Assembly: GCA_027365485.1 (NCBI GenBank)
Contig: DAHXNH010000331.1
Location: 1 to 55,798 of the forward strand
Length of the DNA stretch: 55,798 nt
Reading direction: 5' to 3'
Origin: Clostridiales bacterium
Lineage (GTDB): Bacteria > Bacillota > Sulfobacillia > Sulfobacillales > Sulfobacillaceae
The position numbers and the translations under genes are program-made. Under the pieces are notes generated by a model. It ran no database searches. It had not been told where the DNA came from and saw nothing but the letters and a program-made list of their open reading frames with translations. Shown piece by piece: positions 27,912-34,366 of this stretch. Each line of letters begins with the position of its first letter. Position 1 is the stretch's first letter.

Positions 27912-28420
27912 TGGCGGCATGGCAGCGACCGATCTATTGGGTGGTCTTGTTTGCTTTGGGACTGATGGTACAGACCGCGTTGTTGCCCAAGGTATTCCCT
28001 GTCGGCTATGTTCCCAGTATCATGCTGTCTCTAGTGGTGGTCTTGGCTTTGTATGAGACGCCTCGCGGCGGGCTGGCTTTGGGTCTAGTCGGAGGGGCAC
28101 TGACCGATTTGCTGGGAGGCCGTTTGATCGGATTGAATACCTTGACCTTCGGCGTCTTGGGTTATGTCATTGCCAGCTACCAGCCTCGGTGGCGCCACGA
28201 CCAGATTGTTCTTCCCGGGGTGGTGGGGGCTTTTAGTCAACTGGTTATGGGTCCGGCGCAATGGCTGTTGCTCCACGTCATCGGGTACCCTGTGGCTTGG
28301 CAGATGGTGAGTGCTCCCTTGCCCTATTTGGTGTTGTTTAGCCTGCTGTTTACTCCGGCAGTTGGGGCCATTTTAGGTCTTCGCCCGGAATCGTCAAGGA
28401 GCCGTCGAGGAGGTCGATGA
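27911..28420 (+). CDS. mreD: Rod shape-determining protein MreD
   Basis: The 169-residue product is an integral membrane protein with about five or six helices, as usual for MreD, which binds MreC. Sequence is poorly conserved across the family; VQTALLPKVFPVGYVPSI near the start, GLVGGALTDLLGG in the middle and its place after mreC support the call. Its ATG shares a base with the mreC stop. The C-terminal tail is arginine-rich. Confidence 0.88.
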   Translation: MAAWQRPIYWVVLFALGLMVQTALLPKVFPVGYVPSIMLSLVVVLALYETPRGGLALGLVGGALTDLLGGRLIGLNTLTFGVLGYVIASYQPRWRHDQIVLPGVVGAFSQLVMGPAQWLLLHVIGYPVAWQMVSAPLPYLVLFSLLFTPAVGAILGLRPESSRSRRGGR

Positions 28421-28423
28421 AGT

Positions 28424-28558
28424 GTGAGGGTCGGATGGGGTCGAAGTGTGGAAGAATTTGCTCGCGAAAACTTGCTGCTCGGCGTGCGGATTCGGCAGGA
28501 GTTCGTCAGCGGAGGGAGAATCTGTAAGATGCTGACATCGTGCGAAGGAGATGCGTGA
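28424..28558 (+). CDS. Candidate 44-residue ORF between mreD and minC
   Basis: GTG 28424 lies ten bases after a strong GAGGAGG (28407-28413). The frame encodes 44 residues including RSVEEFARENLLLGVRIRQEF, which looks like an amphipathic helix, and its stop shares one base with the minC ATG. An alternative frame from ATG 28417, overlapping the mreD stop as ATGA and only three bases after the same site, gives 36 residues rich in Cys and Arg. I recognise neither. The strong ribosome binding site says something is translated here. Confidence 0.35.
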   Translation: MRVGWGRSVEEFARENLLLGVRIRQEFVSGGRICKMLTSCEGDA

Positions 28559-29055
28559 TGGGTCGACGCACCGCGAAATTAGCATCGGACGGATTGCCGC
28601 AAGGTTCTAGCCTGGGGCATTCGGGAACTGAGATGGAATCCGAGCCAAGTTCTCACAGCACTCAGGTGGTGGGGGATGACTGGGAGTATGAAGCTTTAAA
28701 GAATCCGACGCTCATGATCCGTCGGACGCTCCGTTCAGGCCAGCGTGTGCATTTTCACGGCAATGTGGTCGTCGTCGGTGACGTCAATCCAGGGGCGGAA
28801 ATTACCGCCGCTGGCGACATCGTGGTGATGGGATGGCTTCGAGGGGTAGCTCATGCCGGTGCGTATGGCAATGTTCGATCGATGGTTAGTGCATTCCGAT
28901 TAAATCCCACGCAATTGCGTATTGCGCATTTGATAGCGAGGGCACCCGATGATGTGGATGAGCAACTGCCCGAGGTGCCGGAATTTGCTGAAGTGCGTGA
29001 AGGGCATTTGGTTATCGACCAGTGGCAGACAAGCCAACTGGGACCTCGATCGTAA
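28558..29055 (+). CDS. minC: Septum site-determining protein MinC, C-terminal domain only
   Basis: MinC with MinD blocks FtsZ ring formation away from midcell. This 165-residue product has the C-terminal beta-helix domain: LMIRRTLRSGQRVHFHGNVVVVGDVNPGAEI, GDIVVMGWLRGVAHAGAYGN and RIAHLIARAPDD. That domain dimerises and binds MinD. The first 50 residues are a low-complexity stretch, so the roughly 100-residue N-terminal FtsZ-inhibiting domain is absent; typical MinC is about 220 residues. ATG 28558 has AAGGAG seven bases upstream. minD follows after 15 bases. Confidence 0.87.
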   Translation: MGRRTAKLASDGLPQGSSLGHSGTEMESEPSSHSTQVVGDDWEYEALKNPTLMIRRTLRSGQRVHFHGNVVVVGDVNPGAEITAAGDIVVMGWLRGVAHAGAYGNVRSMVSAFRLNPTQLRIAHLIARAPDDVDEQLPEVPEFAEVREGHLVIDQWQTSQLGPRS

Positions 29056-29070
29056 GGAGGAGCAGAGAGC

Positions 29071-29868
29071 ATGGGAGAAGCGATCGTCATCACGTCGGGC
29101 AAGGGTGGCGTGGGAAAAACGACGACGACCGCCAATATTGGAGCTGGATTGGCACAAGCGGGAAGCAAAGTGGCTCTGATTGACGCAGATATCGGTTTAA
29201 GGAATTTGGATGTGGTAATGGGTCTCGAAAATCGTATTGTTTATGATTTGGTCGATGTGGTGGAGGGGTTTGCCAAGCTGCGCCACGCCCTGATTAAAGA
29301 CAAGCGCTTCGAAAACTTGCAGTTGCTGCCAGCGGCGCAAACGCGGGACAAGACCGCGGTGAGTCCAGAGCAGATGAAGGATTTGGTCGAGACGATGAAG
29401 GAGGAGTTTGACTATGTCCTCATCGATTCACCGGCAGGGATTGAACAGGGCTTTAAGAACGCGGTGGCTGGAGCAGACAAGGCTTTGGTCGTGGCTACTC
29501 CCGAGGTCTCTTCAGTGCGCGATGCGGACCGCATCATTGGACTCTTAGAAGCGTACGAAAAGCATAAACCGTATCTCATTATCAATCGGATTCGGCCGGC
29601 AATGGTCAAGCGTGGCGACATGATGGATATCGATGATATGATTGAAATCTTGGCGATTGAATTGATTGGGGTCGTCCCCGAGGACGAAGCCATCGTGATT
29701 TCTACCAACCGTGGCGAGCCGGCGGTGATGAACCAGAACTCGCGGGCAGGTGAGGCCTATCGGCAAATTACTCGAAGGCTTCGCGGAGAAGAGGTCCCGT
29801 TTCCCAAATTAGAGGAGGAGTCTTCACTCTTTGGACGAATTCGTCGTATGATGGGGTTGAAAGGGTGA
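29071..29868 (+). CDS. minD: Septum site-determining protein MinD
   Basis: MinD is the membrane-cycling ATPase that recruits MinC. The 265-residue product has the deviant Walker A GKGGVGKT at 10-17, the DADIGLRNLDVVMGLE segment, VLIDSPAGIEQGFKNA and a C-terminal amphipathic helix (LFGRIRRMMGLKG) for membrane binding. AAGGAGGAG precedes ATG 29071. It is complete and ordinary, in contrast to the short MinC next to it. Confidence 0.96.
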   Translation: MGEAIVITSGKGGVGKTTTTANIGAGLAQAGSKVALIDADIGLRNLDVVMGLENRIVYDLVDVVEGFAKLRHALIKDKRFENLQLLPAAQTRDKTAVSPEQMKDLVETMKEEFDYVLIDSPAGIEQGFKNAVAGADKALVVATPEVSSVRDADRIIGLLEAYEKHKPYLIINRIRPAMVKRGDMMDIDDMIEILAIELIGVVPEDEAIVISTNRGEPAVMNQNSRAGEAYRQITRRLRGEEVPFPKLEEESSLFGRIRRMMGLKG

Positions 29869-29885
29869 GCCGGGGAGGGCACGCC

Positions 29886-30143
29886 ATGTTTGATTTGTTC
29901 GCACGAGTGTTCGGGCGAGAGGATGCGAGCAAAGACGTGGCTAAAGAAAGGCTGCGCCTAGTGCTGATGCATGATCGTGGCAGTCTGTCGCCGCAAGCGC
30001 TTGAAGATCTGAAAAATGATTTGCTGACTGTGATCTCGAAATACTTGGATATCGACCAAGAGGGATTTCAGGTGGACTTTTCTCGGCATGACGAGTCGAT
30101 GGCACTGGTGGCCAACATCCCGATTAAGCGCCGCAGAGTGTAA
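29886..30143 (+). CDS. minE: Cell division topological specificity factor MinE
   Basis: MinE stimulates MinD ATPase and sets the Min oscillation. The 85-residue product has the N-terminal membrane and MinD-binding part (MFDLFARVFGRED, then AKERLRLVLMHDRG) and a C-terminal dimerisation domain ending in IPIKRRRV. ATG 29886 is preferred over the upstream GTG 29865 since GGGGAGGG lies six bases before it. Presence of MinE rather than DivIVA-only control suggests pole-to-pole oscillation, a family inference. Confidence 0.94.
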   Translation: MFDLFARVFGREDASKDVAKERLRLVLMHDRGSLSPQALEDLKNDLLTVISKYLDIDQEGFQVDFSRHDESMALVANIPIKRRRV

Positions 30144-30247
30144 TTCCTGGTAGATCTTTGCAGGTGCGCAAGATCTTTCGAGTCGCTTGCGGCGGAATTT
30201 GCCGTTATACTCATTAGAGTAGGTAGACTCGGAGGGGCTGGTACGCG

Positions 30248-31426
30248 ATGAGCACACGAAGTGTTTGGCGCCATTTTGACTACGTCAGCCTGGCAATCAT
30301 GTTGTTGATTGCGGGGCTGTCTATTCCCATCATCGCATCGGGCTCGGCCCCCTACAGCCCGAGTCCGGGCTATTATGTGGAGCGTCAACTGGTGTGGATT
30401 GGCCTCGGACTAATCACGGTGTTCGTGGTCGCCGCGGTTCCGTATGAACGATTTAAGCGTTTTGCTCCTTACGTCTATTGGGGGTCGGTCGCTCTTTTGC
30501 TGTATGTGGTGGTCAAAGGACATACGGCTTTAGGCGGGCAGCGGTGGATTCAGGTCGGCCCGTTTCAGTTGCAGCCCTCGGAATTTGCCAAAATTGCTAT
30601 TATTGTGGCCTTGGCGACTTTGCTTGACAGCAAAGTGTCGATGACGCACTGGCGGGATTTAGTCACACCGTTTTTGCAAGTCGTGTTGCCGATGGCTTTG
30701 ATTCTCAAACAGCCGGACCTGGGTACGACCCTGGTGTTTGTTGCCATTACGTTCGGGATGTTGCTGATGGCTGGCGTTCCCATTTGGCGACTTTTGTTGA
30801 TTTTCGGCGGAGGCCTGGCTTTAGTGGTGGGTTGGATTTATTTGCATCTGACTTATCCCCATCTGATTCCCCTGCCCATGCATCACTATCAGTTGCAGCG
30901 CCTTTTAATCTTTTTACATCCTGGTAGCGATCCCACCGGGGCGGGATACAACGTGATTCAATCACGGATTGCCGTGGGTAGCGGAGGCCTATTTGGCAGT
31001 GGGCTATCCTTGTCGCATTCGACCCAGCTTAGTTACTTGCCCGAGTCCTATACGGACTTTATCTACGCGTTGGTCGGGGAAGAGCTGGGGTTTGTCGGTA
31101 GTATTGCGGTACTCTTTCTCTATCTCTTATTGATTGGACGTGTGATGTATATTGCGGTCAAAGCTCGGGATCGTTTTGGATTGCTGCTGGCGTCAGGGTT
31201 TGCCTCCTTGCTGGCCTTTCATGTGCTCGAAAGCGCGGGCATGGCCACCGGAATCATGCCGGTAGCCGGGGTGCCTTTACCCTTTTTCAGTTACGGGGGT
31301 TCAGCGTTTTTGGCTGACTCGGCAGGGATCGGGATGATTATTAACGTCTATATGCGTCGCCAACACCCTATCTCTGCGGCCGGTTCGCCATCGGCTAGTG
31401 TATACTCGAAGGAAAATGCGTCCTAA
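30248..31426 (+). CDS. rodA: SEDS-family peptidoglycan polymerase RodA
   Basis: RodA polymerises glycan strands from lipid II in the elongation machinery. The 392-residue product has about ten membrane helices, the conserved LKQPDLGT segment and YTDFIYALVGEELGF carrying the catalytic aspartate, then PLPFFSYGGSAFLAD. GGAGGGG precedes ATG 30248. Its partner penicillin-binding protein 2 gene, often near mreD, is not present in this window. It lies downstream of minCDE after a 104-base gap. Confidence 0.95.
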   Translation: MSTRSVWRHFDYVSLAIMLLIAGLSIPIIASGSAPYSPSPGYYVERQLVWIGLGLITVFVVAAVPYERFKRFAPYVYWGSVALLLYVVVKGHTALGGQRWIQVGPFQLQPSEFAKIAIIVALATLLDSKVSMTHWRDLVTPFLQVVLPMALILKQPDLGTTLVFVAITFGMLLMAGVPIWRLLLIFGGGLALVVGWIYLHLTYPHLIPLPMHHYQLQRLLIFLHPGSDPTGAGYNVIQSRIAVGSGGLFGSGLSLSHSTQLSYLPESYTDFIYALVGEELGFVGSIAVLFLYLLLIGRVMYIAVKARDRFGLLLASGFASLLAFHVLESAGMATGIMPVAGVPLPFFSYGGSAFLADSAGIGMIINVYMRRQHPISAAGSPSASVYSKENAS

Positions 31427-31450
31427 TCTTGAATCTATGGAGGAGCCTAG

Positions 31451-32080
31451 GTGCATCGTCAAACGATTGGCATCACCGCGTTCGATAAGCACTGGTTTCA
31501 TATTGTGAACGGATGGACCCAGATTAGCCCGGTGTTGAATGATCTTGGAAAAGTCTTGGCCAGGTTTGCGCCTGAAATTTGGGTAGTGGTGTTTGTTCTG
31601 CTATGGTTTTGGCCTCCGCGGGTCCAAAGCCAAACCCGCAAGGCTGTGGTCTATGCGGTGGTGGCGGGCGTCTTGGCGTTAGTGATTAACGTGATTATTG
31701 GGCACTTCTACTATCGTCCGCGTCCGTTCGTGTATGAACCGCTCCTGGTCCATCAGTTGTTGCAGCACAAACCTGACACGTCGTTTCCGAGCGACCATGC
31801 GGCTGGAAGCTTCGCGTTTGCCGTCGGCTTGTTTTATGCGAGTAAAAAGCGGGAAGGGATTTTTGGGCTCATCTTTGCCGCCGCGATTGCCGTCGCCCGC
31901 GTCTTCGTTGGTCTGCACTGGCCTACCGATGTCTTAGCGGGAGCTGCCATTGGGGTGATTTCAGGTTTGATTGTGCTCGCTTTAAGGCGACAGTTAGAGT
32001 GGCTGGTGAACCTCGGTTACGCCATCTTTAGGATTCGTCCGGACCGAAGTCGCTACCGGAGCCGAATGCGGATGGATTGA
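31451..32080 (+). CDS. PAP2-family membrane phosphatase, BcrC-like (undecaprenyl diphosphatase)
   Basis: The 209-residue membrane protein has the three PAP2 motifs: FYYRPRPF near 85, SFPSDHAAGS near 112 and ARVFVGLHWPTDVLAG near 147. The overall pattern matches BcrC, which recycles undecaprenyl diphosphate for wall synthesis and resists bacitracin. The GTG start at 31451 has GGAGGAG five bases upstream. Position just after rodA supports a wall role. Substrate is inferred from similarity only. Confidence 0.88.
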   Translation: MHRQTIGITAFDKHWFHIVNGWTQISPVLNDLGKVLARFAPEIWVVVFVLLWFWPPRVQSQTRKAVVYAVVAGVLALVINVIIGHFYYRPRPFVYEPLLVHQLLQHKPDTSFPSDHAAGSFAFAVGLFYASKKREGIFGLIFAAAIAVARVFVGLHWPTDVLAGAAIGVISGLIVLALRRQLEWLVNLGYAIFRIRPDRSRYRSRMRMD

Positions 32081-32105
32081 AGGTGGATGGATTGAAGGTG
32101 GATGG
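32070..32105 (+). repeat. Tandem 15-bp repeat at the end of the PAP2 gene
   Basis: GGATGGATTGAAGGT occurs twice in a row (32070-32084, 32085-32099), then GGATGG. The first copy contains the PAP2 stop codon. The next small ORF begins four bases after the repeat, so the second copy changes the distance to its weak ribosome binding site AAGGTGG. Confidence 0.9.
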
Positions 32106-32108
32106 TCG

Positions 32109-32261
32109 GTGCGATCGTGGATTGTGATTTTGCTATCCGTAGACGGTGCGGTGCTGGTTGCAGTGTTTGCGCAGTTGTCGCGGATTGAACGTCGTTTAAG
32201 CCGCCTGGAAACGCGTCCTAAAGCTAAAAAACGGTCGAAACAAGAACCCCGTAAGCAATAA
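32109..32261 (+). CDS. Small single-pass membrane protein
   Basis: The 50-residue frame from GTG 32109 encodes an N-terminal hydrophobic helix (WIVILLSVDGAVLVAVFA), then a basic amphipathic tail (RIERRLSRLETRPKAKKRS). That is a membrane anchor with a cytoplasmic basic tail. No family is recognised. The ribosome binding site AAGGTGG is modest and lies in the tandem repeat. Its TAA stop is part of the terminator stem. It is probably cotranscribed with the PAP2 gene. Confidence 0.55.
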   Translation: MRSWIVILLSVDGAVLVAVFAQLSRIERRLSRLETRPKAKKRSKQEPRKQ

Positions 32262-32296
32262 CCCCAGGCGAATCCTTGCCGATTCGCCTGGGGTTA
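32259..32296. terminator. Long perfect hairpin between convergent genes
   Basis: A 16-bp perfect stem TAACCCCAGGCGAATC/GATTCGCCTGGGGTTA with a 6-base loop lies between the small membrane gene and the convergent lysine-rich gene. The stem includes the TAA stop of the former. T runs are short on both sides. It probably serves both strands. Confidence 0.8.
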
Positions 32297-32312
32297 TTGG
32301 TGAGTCGGTTTC

Positions 32313-32624
32313 CTACTGCTTCTTTGCTGCTTTTTTGCTGGTTTTTTTAGCCTTGGTCGTTTTGGCCTTTTTGGTTACTTTGACCTTCTTCGACTTGGCC
32401 TTCACTTTTTTGGCCACTTTCTTCGCTTTGGTGGTGCTCTTCGCCTTCGCCTTGGCCTTGGCTTTGGTGGTCGTCTTCGCCTTGGTGGCGGATGACTTGG
32501 TCTTAGCGGCAGCAATTTTGGCCGCCGGTGCGCTGTGAGCAAAGGTCATTGCTGGAGCGGCAACAAACAATAGACCGCCAGCCACTGCGGCTACGGCTAA
32601 TAGGGTACGCCAACGTTCTTTCAT
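32313..32624 (-). CDS. Exported lysine/alanine-rich, histone H1-like small protein
   Basis: The 103-residue product starts with a signal peptide (MKERWRTLLAVAAVAGGLLFVAAPAMTFA, cleavage probably before HSAP). The mature part of about 74 residues is almost only Lys, Ala, Thr, Ser and Val, with 30 lysines and no acidic residue, in repeats such as TKAKAKAKAK and KKVKAKSKKVK. Histone-H1-like tails bind DNA or other polyanions, but export points to wall teichoic acid, extracellular DNA or the spore surface as possible partners; this is inference. ATG 32624 is chosen because AAGGAGG is six bases upstream; another ATG two codons earlier abuts that site. Confidence 0.8.
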   Translation of the reverse strand: MKERWRTLLAVAAVAGGLLFVAAPAMTFAHSAPAAKIAAAKTKSSATKAKTTTKAKAKAKAKSTTKAKKVAKKVKAKSKKVKVTKKAKTTKAKKTSKKAAKKQ

Positions 32625-32788
32625 AAACATCCTCCTTGGTCAATTAAGTCTTCAGCCAATCTTAAGGTTCGCCATCCGCGGTCAAACTCCTGCTACGGTC
32701 TAAAACTTTATTGGGCATCGATCGTTTTCCATAGAGCGGTCATGGCCGAGCACTTTAGGGCATACCTTCTGGGGGCGGGAGGTGGACT

Positions 32789-33400
32789 TTGGACAAACCC
32801 ATGGAGGATCATTCGCAATGGATGTCGCGACTGGCGAGGCTCTCGGGCCAAGTGGCGGTAGCGGCTGCTATAGGTGTTGTGCTGCGTGGGGGCACTGTCT
32901 ATCACTGGCGTTGGACCAAATCGCTAGACACCTTCGCTGAAAAGTGGACGACGATTTCCACCTTTGGACCGTTAAGACTCCGTCTGTCTTCTAAGCCCCG
33001 AGTGATCGCCAGTTGGCCCGCGGTAGTCGAGTTCGGCCAGGTTGAGCATAGATTTGGTTGGAGCGGATTGGGGACGAATGCGCAATTTCATTCGGGGGTT
33101 TTGGTCCGCACCAGGGTTGAGGAGCCAGTATCAGCCGGGCCGGGGGGCCGAGTCCGTGCCATCGATAGGTTCGATGGTGTAGGCCGGGTGGCTTTGGTGG
33201 TCAAGCCGGACTGGACGCTGACGCTTTCAGACCTGGGGACGATCCGCGCCAGGATAGGTGAAGAGCTAGGGCCGGGTGTAGTCATTGGCCAAGCCCGGTC
33301 GGACCAGATTCAGATTGTTCTTAAGGACCACGGCTATCCGGTCAATCCCGAAGAACCCGGTCTCTTTGCCCAAGGCTTGGTCGGAGGCGGCCTAAAGTGA
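32789..33400 (+). CDS. SpoIVFA-like protein with degenerate LytM (M23) domain
   Basis: In Bacillus SpoIVFA anchors and inhibits the SpoIVFB protease until the forespore signals. This 203-residue product has a likely membrane segment (about 18-36) and a C-terminal LytM-type fold: FHSGVLVRTRVEEPVSAGPGGRV, ALVVKPDWTLTLSDLG, GPGVVIGQA and VNPEEPGLFAQG. The zinc-binding HxH of true M23 peptidases is missing, so it is not expected to be a peptidase. TTG 32789 has GGGAGG six bases upstream. The stop overlaps the spoIVFB start. The call rests strongly on this position. Confidence 0.72.
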   Translation: MDKPMEDHSQWMSRLARLSGQVAVAAAIGVVLRGGTVYHWRWTKSLDTFAEKWTTISTFGPLRLRLSSKPRVIASWPAVVEFGQVEHRFGWSGLGTNAQFHSGVLVRTRVEEPVSAGPGGRVRAIDRFDGVGRVALVVKPDWTLTLSDLGTIRARIGEELGPGVVIGQARSDQIQIVLKDHGYPVNPEEPGLFAQGLVGGGLK

Positions 33401-34272
33401 GCGCCAGCGCATGGTGGCGAAGGTTTTATATTCATCCGCTCTTTTTGTTGGTTTTATTGGCGTACGCCCTGACAGGCCATCTCTCGCGCATGTTGATAGC
33501 CTTCATGGTGGTGTTTATGCATGAACTGTCGCATGCCCTGATTGCCGAAACCTATGGACTCCGCGTGGACCGGATTGAGATTTGGCCGTTTGGCGGCATC
33601 GCTCGGATCGATGGGTTAGGCAGTCAAGACCCGGACGTGGAAATGATGGTGGCCATGGCCGGTCCCATTCAAAACTTTTTGTTGGCGGCACTGGCATGGT
33701 CCTTAGAGGGCAAGGTGGGAGTGCCAAGCCCCCTCGTCCGAGAGTTTATTACCTTGAACCTGGGGTTAGGGGCGTTGAATCTCTTGCCCGTCGCCCCTCT
33801 TGACGGCGGTCGCTTGGCTCGAGTGTACCTGGGTCGCCGCCTGGGCCACGCCCGGGCGGAGCGCGTGGTGACCGAGGCGGGGTTATGGATGGCGCGGGGA
33901 CTGATCGGCATCGCCTTGCTCTGCCTCGCTTTTGGAAGGCTGCCTTTTAATCTGGCGATTTTCTCCGCCTTTTTATATTGGGGGGCGCGGGGGCAACGCT
34001 CCCAATCATCGTATTGGATCATTAGAGATTTGGCGGTGCGTCCATCGCGTTTCCAGCAGCGACCGATTTGGAGAGTCGACGATCTGGCGGTACGGGAAAG
34101 CACTTCGGTGGGCAAGGTCTTGGAAGTGATGCGACCCATGCATTATCATCGGGTGTCGGTCTTAGACAGCGAACTTCGACCTTTAGGAGTGCTTTCGGAA
34201 GAAGACCTGATAGCGGGTCTACATCACCATGGGCCGTCGATCACAGTGGGCAATCTGTTGGTGGTGCGTTGA
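33397..34272 (+). CDS. spoIVFB: Site-2 protease SpoIVFB-like (M50 metalloprotease with CBS domain)
   Basis: SpoIVFB cleaves pro-sigma-K within the mother-cell-side membrane in Bacillus. The 291-residue product has several membrane helices, the zinc motif HELSH (42-46), the second motif LLPVAPLDGGRL with Asp136, and a C-terminal CBS domain (about 225-290) that in Bacillus senses ATP. GTG 33397 overlaps the upstream stop as GTGA. Location before rng and rplU matches the Bacillus spoIVFAB-rplU neighbourhood. Its actual substrate here is inferred. Confidence 0.87.
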   Translation: MSASAWWRRFYIHPLFLLVLLAYALTGHLSRMLIAFMVVFMHELSHALIAETYGLRVDRIEIWPFGGIARIDGLGSQDPDVEMMVAMAGPIQNFLLAALAWSLEGKVGVPSPLVREFITLNLGLGALNLLPVAPLDGGRLARVYLGRRLGHARAERVVTEAGLWMARGLIGIALLCLAFGRLPFNLAIFSAFLYWGARGQRSQSSYWIIRDLAVRPSRFQQRPIWRVDDLAVRESTSVGKVLEVMRPMHYHRVSVLDSELRPLGVLSEEDLIAGLHHHGPSITVGNLLVVR

Positions 34273-34366
34273 CGAAGCCCAGTCTATTCTCTATGATGGG
34301 CTCAGGATACCGAAATCTGGTGTATCCGATCAATGAATTCCGAATCATCGGGAAAGGGGCTTAGGA

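Noticed and set aside
30152-30176. Terminator after minE (AGATCTT/AAGATCT)
   Set aside because: Only a 7-bp stem without a T run.
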